From NCBI GenBank assembly GCA_916700875.1, contig CAKAKS010000031.1, positions 8,519,977 through 8,583,976 on the forward strand: DNA of 64,000 bases, in the 5' to 3' direction. Source of the DNA: Sebastes aleutianus. Its lineage: Eukaryota; Chordata; Actinopteri; Perciformes; Sebastidae. Below, piece by piece: positions 45,099 to 57,887 of the stretch (positions are counted from its first letter, which is position 1; each line of letters starts with the position of its first letter). Position numbers and translations under genes: made by a program. Under the pieces are notes generated by a model, which made no database searches, was not told where the DNA came from, and worked only from the letters and a program-made list of their open reading frames with translations.

Positions 45099-48000
45099 CT
45101 AGCTGCTCTCGGAGGAGGTGGGCGGCGCTGTGGAGGACGACCTCCGTCGGGACACTGACTGTGAACGCTCAGGGCTGTGTTTGTCATAAGGCTGGAGCTG
45201 CACCTCCAGGAAGTCCCTGTGCTGCTGGCTGATGACCTGGCTGATGAGTCCCGGCAGAGCCTGCAAGTTACTCAGTAGAGTCTCCAGCTTTGTCTCCAGC
45301 AGGGCGATCCTCTTCTCCATGTCCTCTCCTCTCTCATTTAAGTCCGATATCATGTCATACATGATGTTCTGAGTCTGGAAGAGGGGAGAGGAAACACACT
45401 TAACAATGATCCTTTTCCAAATGTGGTGTTATTTTTGATGGATAACCTGGAAATACTGTATGTATCAATTATTAGCACACAGGATAATATACAGATAAAA
45501 ACACAGGCTTCTTTAATACTTCAATAAATATACAGTTGAAAGAGCTCCTTCTGAAAGAGAGAGGAAAGGAAATAGATTAAGAGATTCACTTTCTCAACAC
45601 ATTCTGGTCAGACTTTAAATAATAGAAGAAAAAACAACTGTTAATTGTCTCACACAAAAATAATTAAAGGATAGGTTCACATTTTTTCAAGTCTGTCTGA
45701 AAACAATACTCACATGCCCATATGTACATTGAAAGCATTAATGGTCGTGGCAATTGTTCCTCCTCTCTGTACTGGCAGCAAAGAGATCCCTCTCTCAAGG
45801 CCCTGACATACCAAGCCGACGGTCGGCTGTTGGTGAGCGTCTGTCGGCCTAGTTTTTTCGTCGTGTCCTGCACCGTTGGCTCTAGTCTGCCGTGTCAGAG
45901 TTTTTTTAGCCGATACAGCATGTTGAATCGGCGGCGGAGAAGAGAAATCACTCTGATTGGCTGTTCAGCTTAAACGAATCAGTGCATGAGAAGAGAAACG
46001 GAAGTGAGGAAAGCAAACCAACGAGTAAAGTCCAGAGGGAAAAACACAGAAGACTCTTCTCATTTTTCATCTTCATCTGATCACTCAATACACAATATTT
46101 TCACAGCGACATAGCCGTCTGAAATGAAGCTAAGTGGTGAGAGAGAGGAGTGTGAAAATGGTCGGCAAACGCTGCTTTGTTTCATGTACGTATCATAACA
46201 ATGACTTGTATATCTGCAGTCCTTGGTCTTCTGGTTTCCCTTTTTGAAAGACAAATACAGATTACCGCGACCTGCTGGTAGGGATAGTTATTTCCTCTCA
46301 CGCAGGAGCAGAACGTACGTGGTAGTTGGCCGTCGGCTGTAGTCTGTGCGGTGTGTTTGAGTGCAACTTTTTGGCCAAGACAAAGGAGATGTGAGGCGAC
46401 GCAACTGGTGGCTTCCGTCTCCGCTAGTTCTTTGATGTCAAGTTGGTGTGTCTGAGCCTTAAAGCGATTTCAATGTAAGTGATGGGGGACAAAATCCACA
46501 GTCATTTTAAAGTTTGGTTGAAGCCAATATGAGGCTTCAGCAGTCTGAGTTAAATAAATCAAGTGGGTATCTGCCAAAGATACAGTCTTTTTAGTTCCCT
46601 TTCATGCATCAATGGACAGGATTTTCTTACTGAGCTACACTGGAGGGAAAGTAACACAAAGAGGGAATTTTGTACTAAGAACAGAATAACTTTGGAAGAT
46701 ACCCACTTAAGCTGCTTTCACATGATAAGAAATTTGCTCTTCACTCACTGCGAGGTAGGGCGCAGAGACTCGCAGAGGCAACGGGTATAATATGTCACCT
46801 AAAAGAGCACAAGGAATGCCAGTCACTGTTTCTAGGTAACAACAACAGTTGCAGCTGTTCTCGTTGATTGCACTTTGAGAGGTCAGCGGCAGACGAGGTC
46901 AAAGTTGAAATAAGTTGAACTTTGAGCGCAGCGCTCATTGGCGATTTCGAGTGGAGCGCCCGCCAAGGGTAGTGCTTTTGCCTTGTCGGGCGGCACCACT
47001 CTCTCCATAGGAAAACAATGGCCAGCAAGTGCAGAGCGATTTTACCACTGATCATGTGTGGGCGGCTTTAATGTGACGGACTCAGACTGCTGAAGCCTCA
47101 AATTGGTTTTGACTGACCATTGAAATATTATATAAATATTATAATATTTGTTCACTGAACAACAGTGGACTTTGTCCCCCATCACTTACAATGAAATTGC
47201 TTTAAAAAGAGGAAAAAAGTCTTTCAATGTACATAGAGGCATGTGGGTATTGTTGATGACAAAGTTGAGAAAAGAGTAAACCTATCCTATCATCTCAGGG
47301 GTGGATAGAGAAATATCAGTAGACAGCATGGAAATCCAGCCAAATTGACATTTTTGCAAGTTAAAGTAAATGCTTTTGTTATCGTACTATGATGGCGTCT
47401 ATGTTATTCATTTTGTTGGCTGCAGTTTCCCAGCGAGAGGAGAGTAAATTCCACATTAAAAAAGGTCAGGGGAACATCAACCTTGAGAGCAATTTTCCGT
47501 TAAAGACCGGCTGAGAAGGGTAGATTTTATATGACCAGTTTACAAGAGTTCATGCATGCCATGCAGAGTAGATTACATCAGCCTGTGACCTTGAGGAGAC
47601 AGGAAAGGTGCCTGCTGAGTTTGCATGATGCTTTCTGCTCTTTGGATGCATCAACACATCTGTTCACGGACCTTTAAAAATATCCTGTAGCTCCTGCTTT
47701 GTAACTCCTGAGGTTCAGAAATAGTCAACAACACACTAAAGAAATCCATGTCACATTTGGGCCGAGGTGTGGTGGGTGATGCTGCCGGAGGGCGGTTTTC
47801 TGACGTATTATTCAGTGGAGGACTAATAATCCCTGGCAGCCCGGAGGCGATACCATCCATCACTTACCTTGTCCTCCTCTGATTTGAGGCGGGGATAATG
47901 GGATAGGTTGTTTATGTGAATCAGTGGGAGCTAAAGTAGCACTGACACCGCTCAACCTGATGGCTATAGTGCAGACAAGGGTCTCACTGTGTTGTTTTAC

Positions 48001-51000
48001 TTACGTCAACACTAATTTAATCCCTGATTTGTTGCCACGGGTAGATTTGTCAGCAGCTCACACAGTTCGTGTATAGAACCAAATACTTTAAATGTTTGAA
48101 TATATTATCTTATACATATGTAATCCTTCCTTTGAATACAAAATTGATTGCATGTGGAGCTGAACTGACCTAAGTCTGGGCCTCATCTGTAAATCATGAA
48201 GACATTAAAAAGTGATGGTATGAAATGCCAGAGACCAAGAAAAGAAACCACGAGGGAACAAATATCATAAATAGAGGATGAAACTGAGGGAGCAAGAGGA
48301 GGCTATATGCCATTATTATAGATAATTGACACCATCAACCCATTTCTGGACGAGTGAGTGAGACAAAGAGGGAGAGGAGATTGTTTCAAACAGCAGCTTG
48401 AGTGAGCAATATTTGCAAATTCTGCAGAGGGAAACAACATTCAGTGCATCACTTAAGCCACATAAAATGAAAAACCACGTCCCATATTAGACTGTGGAGG
48501 AGATAATGAGTTAAGGGGATACATTGTGATCTGAGGGATTTCACATTGCACTGCAGTGGCGATGCAGCTGCCAATGATATGTACAGCTCTTTTTAGCTCC
48601 ATCTTTCCACTGAGAGGAGGAGACTGACGCTACTCTGCCCTCTTATGGCAACAGACTTGTATAACAGCGATTACAGATCCAGCTGAGTGCCACTGGCTTT
48701 AAGCCACCTCATATTCAATGTCACGTCCCGACTCTCGCTGCCGTTTTACAGCGCGAGGTGATCGGGGCATATTAACTAGGCTAATACCTTTCATGACACG
48801 CTGGCCTGGATCCAGTTTGACTGTGCTCTAATGTACGTTTGAATGTCAGAGCTTTCTGCCTCTCTCTCCTCTCTTTCTCTGCCTTTACTTCTGGCTGAAT
48901 CATCAGATCACAGTGTGTCTCCCTTCCCAGGTTACTGTTTCTGCTGTGTCAGGCTGGCGCGCTGCCTGGTCTTTCCCTGAGGTTTGTCAACTCCTGTTTA
49001 GTGCATCTGGAGACAAACATCAGAGAAAGTGAAAAAAAACGGCACAGACACACAAAGGGGTTTCTCGTTGCTCTCATTCAGTAAATTTCCTGCGGGGTAG
49101 CAATTTACGCTGTGAAATAAAATGTTATTATTTCAAAAACCCAAAAAGATCAGAATCTCAGGTGAGAGCAGACAACCAGAAGCATCACACAGATTTGTTT
49201 TTAATCACCCTGTGAGCAGCCTGTCTGTTTATTTGACACCTGTAGACTTTGATTACATCAGAAAACACACACCTAATTCAGCAAGTGAACTAGCATGCAT
49301 TGCAATCACACAAAAGGAGAGAAACTTATCAGGATAGTTGTGTGTCCTAATGTGCAATGCAGCAGTAGACTAGCTTACCTTTGCAAGGTCCACTAGTGAG
49401 TTTGCTTGGTCATTCAGCTTGCGTTGCTCCATTTTAACACTTCTCAATCTGAACACAAGACCATTCAGAACCCAATAAATTAACGCTATCAGAGTTTTGT
49501 CATTAAATTTGTGCACACACAAGGCATACACACGGAGAAGAGCACTCCTATAGGACATGCACAGGATGTGTGTAGAGAATGCAGGGGTCAGTCTGTTTGG
49601 TTGAGCTGCATGCACGTGGAAAAGAGACCACAGAAAGGGGATAGCTGCTCTACGTCCTACTCAACCAGTACATACCCTTACACAAAAGAAGTATACTTCA
49701 AGTTTGAAGAAGTAGACTTAAGAATAGTTCAAGTATATTCCCAAGTATACTTTATGTAATAAGTATACTAATATCAATGTACTAGTAGTATACTTGTAAG
49801 TGTACTACTTCAATACTTCTTGGGACTAAATTGGCCCCCTTTTTTTTAAAGTATACTTTAAACATACTTTAAATGTAAGAGTAGCAAACTTTGAGTACAC
49901 ATCTAGTTTACAATCTAAGTTGTATTTTGTACTGCAACTATAATATGAACTATACTACAAGTGAATTTATAGGTATACTGTTAGTTTACTAGTTATTTAC
50001 TTGTAGCCCACTTTTAAGTTTATGAAAGTACACTTTAAAGTATACTCAGAAAACTACTAGTTTAATAGTTTGTACTGCAAGTGAACTTGTAAGTTTTCTT
50101 GAAGTGAACTCATAGTACTTAGCCAGATGTACTTATACTTTTATGTATACTTTTCAGTATAAGCCAAGTATACTTAGACTTTTCTGTATACTTGTCGGTA
50201 TAAGCTAAGGATACTTAAGTATAACTTTGTTAAGTATATCTCTGATAAGTACATAAAAAGTAAACTGAATGCGTACTCTCTTAATTTTAAGTTTAAAAGA
50301 AGTATACTAATAGCACACTTGAATAAACTTCTTTTTTTGTAAGGGTATAACCATAATAAAGGAATGAGGAGGGCTCAAACCACTCAAGTCTGAAAGCTAC
50401 TTGAGACGACTGTTATATCTTTAAAGTTCTCCTTCTGGTTAAACCAACTTTTCTCTGTTTAAGTTTATGAATTATTTAGTCACTCAAAAGCCACAGTTAT
50501 CAAACATTGTTTTATGTAAGGATAGAGACTAAAGTTTCATCTTTTGAGAGCAGCAATCTGCACATTTGTGGACCGTTTTTCTTTTGAGACTTTCCAATGC
50601 AAACATTAAAAAAACATGTGGCATCAGAATTGAGAAAAATGAATTAAGTTTGCCGCTTAAACTAGGAGACAGGAACTGCCCTGAATAGAAAATGACACAT
50701 TACTTGTTTTAAAAAAGTCATAAAAGGCATAATTTTTCCAGTTACAGTCTGCAAGTCTGCAAAAAAAATATAACTTGCCTTCTTCATACAACATGCCTAA
50801 ATAATTCACACCTCCTGTTTAATTAGGCTTCTGAAGCCTGGTTTTACTCATCTTCTCGGGGGGCTCAAAAACAGCAACTGTGCAGTATTGTAGAGTGTCG
50901 ACCACACGTGGTTTCAAGATATTAAAGAGGTTGTTTTTTTCTTCCAGAATCACCCACGCATGCTAAATTAAACTGGGCACAATACACAGAATAGCATCTC

Positions 51001-54000
51001 GACGGCAAGTTTGCCTACGTTTCAGACTTTTGAAAATAATACAAAAACAAACCTATAACTAACTGAGGCATGAATGCAGTTTGAGGTGATTATAAGGTTG
51101 TGTGTGAATCGGAGGCAAACGGTGATGAAGATCGAGAAGGGATTTAAGGGACCCATGGGGAAGGGGGTGGGGGTGGGGGGTGGGGGGGTAGTCGGTTAAT
51201 TAGCTGAGATGCACCCATTCTCATGCAATGCGGGATCATTTCTCTGTTTCCTGCAGACAGGCAGATGTGGAGCGAAGATGACGGGTTAGACCAACAGAGG
51301 GTGCCACGGGAGTCACTAAAGGAAACTACAGGCAAGGGAAAGGCGTCCGAAATGCTTCATACAGAGCAGACTCTAAAGAGAATAGAATACTATTGCACTT
51401 TTATTATTCATGTATTTAAATGAAAGAAAAAACGAAGATGTCTAAAATGATGGAAGATAATATTCAATGTTAAATGACTTTGCAGTTGATGTAAGACCTG
51501 TTAAAATTATACATTTCACAGTTGGATGACCAATAGCTTTCAGATGGGGTCGAAGCTCGAGGTCAGGACGAGCCAGCCCACTTGCCCTGTCCTTTTATAT
51601 TCTATGTGTCTCCTTCCCCCAGTCAATCACTCCTCATGGGCATTTCTCCTTCTCAATAGGCACTCTAAATCTGCTTGCTATTCATCAGGGGAAAACGGCA
51701 ACGCTAAGCTTTTTAATACCCCACTAAATCAGTTAAGGCAATCTCTGTTAGTGCTGCACCATATTTTTTACCCTCTCGACTTGCTTTCTTTGTCATGACC
51801 TCCCTTTACCTCGTTGTGGAAAGAAATGCCAATTTCTCTTCAGCGTATTGGACACAGGGTGACCACTGTGCATCTTTTTTTTCCTGTCCCTGCTGACAGC
51901 TTCATGCTGTCGGTCACAGTCGCAGCCTCTTGGGCTTAAACTGGGATTGCTCGGAGGCTTCGCCCTGACCTTCCTCTCGGGTCACTCTCTCCACTCCTCT
52001 GATCTCTGAGCTAACGAGCACTCACTGTCCTGCCTCCTGCTATGATTCCCACTTCAACCTTGTCGCTGGAAAGGGACAGCGTTCCCAAAGGGGGATGGTG
52101 TGACTGCACTGATACACTTGACTTAACAGCTGTAATGGCCTGAAACATACTGTAAGACATTTGGTTGCACGGTGGTGTGATAAACTGCACCATCCAAATA
52201 ACCTCAGGAGTGTTTATACTGTGTCTAACTCTGCTCGTTCTCCTTAAATGCATGACGGCTGTGTTTCCGTGTTATTATGCCGTCCACCAGCCATGATAAC
52301 ACCAGATCAGCGTCTCTGCTACTGCGTCATCCAACCGCGAAATGGGAGGAAATGTGGCTGCAAATGTAGCAACAGGCGTAACAATGGTTCCACACGCCGA
52401 AAGATGACCCCGAGCCCTGATCTGTATGAGCATGACTGCTGAGTTGTATAACATGACTTGAGGGACATTTAAATAAGTTATATACTTGTGCTACTGCAGG
52501 TCTGTGTCCTGTAGAGCTCTAGTCGTCATCCTTCGGTACGTGAAAGCACAGTTGATTGGAGTTTAATCAGTGGCTTTCTGATTAAAGATCAAATTCTCAT
52601 CACATCCATGCAGAAATGGAAAGAAAAACACCCTCCATCACCGATAATTGAAATTCACTCAATATGCATCTGTGGGTGTGTTTACAAAGTGCAGCGTGGG
52701 TCTACTCAATAATAACATGTAGAAAGATGTTTGTGCTAAAGCTGTTTTGCAAAATGTTGAAGATTGAATGAAATAAATGTGAGACTAATGTGTCAAATTG
52801 ACATGCTACTGAGTTGAACAGACATCTAATAAAAAACCTTTTGTAGCAGTTTAAATGAAATAATCTGGCAATAATCTGGCAAGCTACATTTTTCGTGGCA
52901 TGAATTTCACTTATCAAATGAGGGAGTGTAATTTTTTAGTCACATAATTGGGTTCAAGGACAAGCTCTCGTTAGCATGCACACAACAGGTCTGTATCTAC
53001 GTGTGAGGCGAAGACTTACTTTCGAGCTCTATTGCATTGTGTCGACACAAACAGGAAAAAAAGGAAACATGAAGTAGACAAATGAATTATTCCAACATCA
53101 GATAAACATATTCAGATGGCAAAAAATCTGCAGCTGCTGGAACCCTCATCACTACGCTGTCACCTCAACCTCTGAGCAGCAGCAACAAATTTTCATGACT
53201 TATTTTCTTCCTGCAAACAGCGTGTTATCTCTCTGTGTTTCCGGTAGCTGCAGCTCTGCTTGCTCTCTGAGTCTAATCCCCTTTTTTTCCACACTATCAG
53301 AAATACGGTATATCAAAACAAACTTCCTGTAAACATTCACCGACACAGACAGCGCCTCAAAGCCTCTATGGCAACAACTGTTTACACCTCACATCCCTTA
53401 CAGAGATGGATGAAGACTTCTGTGAAAAGTCTCTCACACTGTCTTGCAGCTTTGACCAGAGGAAACTGGCACAATGATATCTGATTTGATGTTTGCTATC
53501 GCCTCACGACAGGTCAAGGATGGCTGTAGGCCTTTTCCAACCCTCCGCCCGAGCGATCTGCTCGCTGTCAGGCTGCTTCCTGTCCTATATTCATCTCACC
53601 TACAGGCAATACTTTAAACCCTCCAAGATAAGGCCTGTGAACACCTCGCGAACAAAACAGAAGGAAGATAAAGGTGCGACGGGAGGACGCTGACACCATG
53701 CTGAGTAGCTGTCCTTGCACACAGGGCTAGACGTGCCTTTTTTTCCCCACAGAATCTGGTTCGATTTAACTTTACCTCCGAGGGATTTCCATTATTAGGC
53801 TGTCCTAGAGAACAGGAGGTGGACATGAGACGCTGTCATCGCCGCTGCAAATGCGACGGCAAGGACATAATGACTCGACAAAGCAACCACGACAAGAATG
53901 CTATGAAACGGCACAAATCTGGATGCGGGTTGCAGCAGCAGCAGACAGCTTGTGTGTATTTCTCTAACCTCTCTACCTTGTAATTAAACATCCTAGTGTC

Positions 54001-57000
54001 AAACGTAAATGTATGTTCAAAAGATTCATGAGCAAATCAAAGTTGCACACCACAAAGACCCATATACATACATAAAACCACTGAAAGCAAACAAACATAC
54101 AAACAGGGGACATTTTACTTGAGCATTAAGCTGCATAACAACAAAATCATTGCTGGTTACTTATGTTAATAAAGCAGCGAGTTGATTGCCAGCTATAGAG
54201 AGAAGCCACAGACTGTATGTGCTTGTAAGCACTGTAGGTTGAAGAAAAACAAGAGCGAGGTGAGGCTAAAATCAATACTGCTTTGGAGTTAGATAGCACT
54301 TCGGGGAGTCCTGTGGGACTCACTAAAAGACTAGCTGACAGGTAAGTGTCTGACCAGCAGCTAGTAAAGTAGAAACCCACATGCGTCTGCCCCGAGGTCA
54401 GCCTGACATCTGATTTACAACGAAAGAAACACACGAGTCAGTCTGACAGCCAAAGGTGAGAGAGGGAGAGAGAGGGAGAGAGAGAGAGAGAGAGAGATCA
54501 ATATCATACTGCTGTGAATTATGTAACTAGAGAATATTTGAAGGTAAAACTAGTTTCAGGAATACTTCTGTAAAACTGAGGACTATTTCCATAATAAGCC
54601 TTCGGGGACGTTTCCCCCCAAATCTCATTCAGAGAAAATGCCATTTTACACATAAAACATGCAACTGTCATACTGACAATTCTTACTGTTTTTGATATAA
54701 ATGGAAAGGATGCATTATCACATCTGCAAATTTAAAGTCAGGTGAAACAAGTACAACATCCTTCAATAACATGAGCACATATTTTTTGCTACAGGTGTCA
54801 AACAAGTCAGATTTCAGGTTGGTGTTGCATCGGTTAAATCAAGTGAACACACTGCGGGATAAAACAGCATTAGACCGACATGAGGGGTGAGGTCAGGGAG
54901 GCTTGGGGTACCTACTGGTGAATGGCTTGGAGAAATTTCCTCTGGTGCTTCCTGACTCTGGCGTGGTCCATCTTTCTCACCAGTTTGGTGTTCTTATAGA
55001 TGAGCCACGTCTCCCTGAGAACATTCGCAGCTGTGTTTTTCACCTAAAGTGCAAAAAAAAAGAGGGAACATCTGAGTTAGTGGTGGAACGGTTCAACATG
55101 CCCATGGTTTGCACATTATAGGCAGAAGAAAAACACAATTTCTAATGTAATTGAGCTAGGGCTGTCAATCGATTAAAATATTTAATCACGATTAATCACA
55201 TGATTGTCCAGAGTTAATCCCGATTGATCGCAAATTAATCCCATATTTTTATCTGTTCAAAATGTACCTTAAAGGGAGATTTGTCAAGTATTTACTACTC
55301 TTATCAACATGTGTGTGGGCAAATATGCTTTCTTTTTGCAAATGTATGAGTATATTTATTATTGGAAATCAATTAACAACACAAAACAGTGACATATATT
55401 GTCCGATTGTAAGATGCTCAAATCATAACATGGCAAACTCAAGCCCAAAAGGCAACAACAGCTGTCAGTGTGCTGACTTGACTATGACTTGCCCCAAACT
55501 GCATGTGATTATCATGAAGTGGGAATGTCTGTAAAGGGGAGACTCGTGGGTACCCATAGAACCCATTTTCATTCACATATCTTGAGGTCGGAGGTCAAGG
55601 GACCCCTTTGAAAATGGCGATGCCAGTTTTTCCTCGCCAAAATTTAGTGTAACTTTGGAACGTTATTTAGCCCCCTTCTCGACAAGCTAGTCTCTCTAGC
55701 TTTAAAACTGCCCGCTACAACCTCCGAAAGATCGATTGCGTTAATGCGTTAAAGAAATTAGCGGCGTCAAAACATATTAGTGTAAACACGTTATTATCGT
55801 GTTATCTTTGACAGCCTTAATTGAACTCTAAAATATATAAATAGATAGATTGATTGATAGTAATGAATCGTATTTCTACATTGTAGTGGTGAATTATATT
55901 TCTGTAATATATGAAGCCAAAACACTGATTTTATATATGTATAAAGCAGGCTACTTAATGGTCAAGTAGGCCGATGTTCAGATAATTGCCTCTTCTATGT
56001 CTCTGGCAACTCATCAAATAATTAGCTGGCCTGTATCTAATAGTGGTGCCGCTCAACAAGTCCACAGTTCGGTTTGTACATTTGTACAGTTTTACGGTTC
56101 GGTATTGCATCTCTAATCTGAGTCAAGAATGCAGAATGGTGATATCTGTCATGTCAAAATAACCGAATGCGGACTTTCACTTACTCTTTTTGTTAGCTGG
56201 GTGTCCATCATAAAATTGTGGACATGTTTTTCAGCTTTGGTTAACTCCAGTTTCTTTGCCACCACAGCCACCACCAAGGCAGTGCAGCCAGCACCCTGAA
56301 ATAACAAGAATGGACAGGCACAAATATACAACGTGGATTTTTTTACTTATTTCCAGTTATGAAATATTAGTAGAATGTTCACACAAATAATAAGGCTCTC
56401 TGTCAATATCAGAAATATTGACTGGCGAAAAAAACCTGGAGCACTCTGCAGTCTGTTTTTCTCACCATGATGCCAGTCAGGAGGCAGACTCCTTTCCCAC
56501 AGTATGTGTTCGGGACCATATCCCCATATCCAATGGTAAGAAACGTGATTGAGATCAACCACATGGCTCCTAGAAAGTTGCTGGTTATGTCCTGGTTGTC
56601 ATGGTACCTGTAATAAATAATAAATGCAATAGGTTGACCAACCTTCATGTACCCGATGCACTCCAGCTACACCTTATGACTAATTCTCTTTTTTTTTTTT
56701 TAAATAGAAGAAAAAAAACCCCCAATGTATTAATGTACATATGATTAAATGTGTGTACTGCTTTCATATTTCCTTGTAAATCCCTCTGTCTTGATGCTCA
56801 GCTATATGAAGTGTGTACATTATCTATTTTTATGCCTTATCTATGTTTCATGCTGAGGAGTGCCGCATAGCGTGAGAAACTGATCCAGGCACCTCTCACA
56901 AGCTCTCACAGTCCACGCAGCGATGATCCACAGCGAGATGGTGAAGACCAGCAGCACGGTGCCGGGGCAGATGGTCATGAGGGTCTTCATCACGAAGCGC

Positions 57001-57311
57001 GTGTTAAAATTGATCTTGTTGAGCGCACCGATGCTGCGGGACGAGGCGTCCGTGAAGAGCTTGCTGTGCAGCAGCATGACACGAGCGATGAGGTACAGCC
57101 GCAGGAACATGGGTATGGACAGGATGATGTCCACATCTGCATCCGTCTTGGACGGCACGTAGGAGTAGGCCAGGCGCGCCGTCCAGGTGAAGGTGTAGTT
57201 CCCTGGGATGGGGTGGATGGCGCACACCAGGATCTCCAGGCAGATGAAGAAGATGCGCTCATATGTCATGGCTATCCTCCAGTCATCAGCCGCGTTGTCC
57301 ACCATAAATAA
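45099..57311 (-). CDS. kcnn2: SK2-type small-conductance calcium-activated potassium channel, 3' part, partial
   Basis: Voltage-independent potassium channel of the plasma membrane, gated by calcium through bound calmodulin. Six exons on the minus strand, all in phase: 56893-57311, 56466-56607, 56185-56295, 54916-55043, 49379-49448 and 45099-45374. The first visible exon begins LFMVDNAADDWRIAMTYE and carries S3, S4 (IPMFLRLYLIARVMLLHSKL) and S5. The next holds the pore with IGYGDMVPNTYCGKG. Then come S6 (GAGCTALVVAVVAKK), the calmodulin-binding domain (LELTKAEKHVHNFMMDTQLT through RKHQRKFLQAIHQ) and a coiled-coil C-terminus ending SSTAPPTSSESS. That ending and the Asn after MVP favour KCNN2 over KCNN1 and KCNN3 (from memory). 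The exons for the N-terminus, S1 and S2 are not in the window; the intron preceding 57311 is at least 6.7 kb. The donor after exon 56893 is GTGCCT, weaker than the others. Confidence 0.94.
45798..46460. mobile_element. MITE with AAGGCYCWGACAYACCAA ends, kcnn2 intron
   Basis: The left end AAGGCCCTGACATACCAAG pairs with the complement of the right end, AAGGCTCAGACACACCAAC. The interior has GGTCGGCTGTTGGTGAGCG and CATGCTGTATC-type segments and no intact frame. It abuts the next element at TTAA (46459-46462). Confidence 0.75.
46459..47205. mobile_element. TTAA-flanked long-TIR element containing a nested TTAA element, kcnn2 intron
   Basis: Outer arms of about 95 bases: left GATTTCAATGTAAGTGATGG ... 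GAGGCTTCAGCAGTCTGAGT, with the right arm (about 47077-47205) its reverse complement. TTAA is at both ends. Inside, 46707-47071 has its own TTAA-flanked ends, GCTGCTTTCACATGAT against (complement) AGCCGCCCACACATGATC. Superfamily inferred from TTAA only. Confidence 0.75.
47206..49378. other. kcnn2 intron, nothing recognised
   Basis: Single-copy-looking sequence without recognisable terminal repeats or coding frames. Confidence 0.4.
49673..50347. mobile_element. Tc1/mariner-like MITE dense in AAGTATACTT palindromes, kcnn2 intron
   Basis: The ends CCCTTACACAAAAGAAGTAT and (complement of right end) CCCTTACAAAAAAAGAAGTT are flanked by TA. The ~670-base interior repeats AAGTATACTT, AGTATACT and close variants many times on both strands. 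No transposase frame. Confidence 0.75.
50348..54915. other. kcnn2 intron, no gene recognised
   Basis: Holds a G-run cluster at 51157-51188 and a (GA)n tract at about 54457-54497. No terminal-repeat element recognised by eye. Confidence 0.4.
55149..55827. mobile_element. hAT-like MITE (AGGGCTGTCAA ends), kcnn2 intron
   Basis: Body 55158-55818 with ends AGGGCTGTCAATCGATT and TTTGACAGCCTT, flanked by AATTGAGCT and AATTGAACT (8 of 9 identical). The inside starts with repeated TTAATC / GATTAA motifs. Widespread fish non-autonomous element type. Confidence 0.8.
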
Positions 57312-57887
57312 CTGCAAGGAAAGGGAACGGTGAGGCCGACAGAGGGTAACATTTCCATCATGGTGACACAGCAAGCTACAGGAAATCATTAAACCTCATT
57401 AAACAATAAGTCACAAATAGCCTTGAGTCATTAAATCTTATTTTTTAGTCACATATTTTAAAGACCCTAGCAGTTTTTTCCCCAGTGTTGTTGCCTATTT
57501 ATGACAAATGATATACATTATACATTATTTTTGACCACTTTCCAGAGTGTAATTTCCAAGTCGCTGTGCTCAAAAGAGCATTTGGAGAAGGAAAGAATAT
57601 AATAAATAACTGATATGATATGAACTGATAGATAAGGGGAGGACGCTACACTGTTTCAAGGCCAAAAATGCCCTTCAGATATGCACTGGGCTATCTGATC
57701 AAGGCTGCAACACTGAGATATCATGCCTTTGTTTTTCTGCATACATTTTTTCAAAAAATACCACGGTGTTTTATATGTTTTCATGTGTTTTGTCCTTCTT
57801 GTAGTTAGTCATTTGTTTCTATTGATTTCTGTAATCCCTGCTATTACCTATCTCAAGCTTTGAGCGTTCTCAAGTTTGAATTCCATA

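Noticed and set aside
56923..57311. Arg/Ser-rich and His/Arg-rich frames overlapping the kcnn2 S3-S5 exon
   Set aside because: Out-of-frame or antisense reading of a GC-rich conserved exon.
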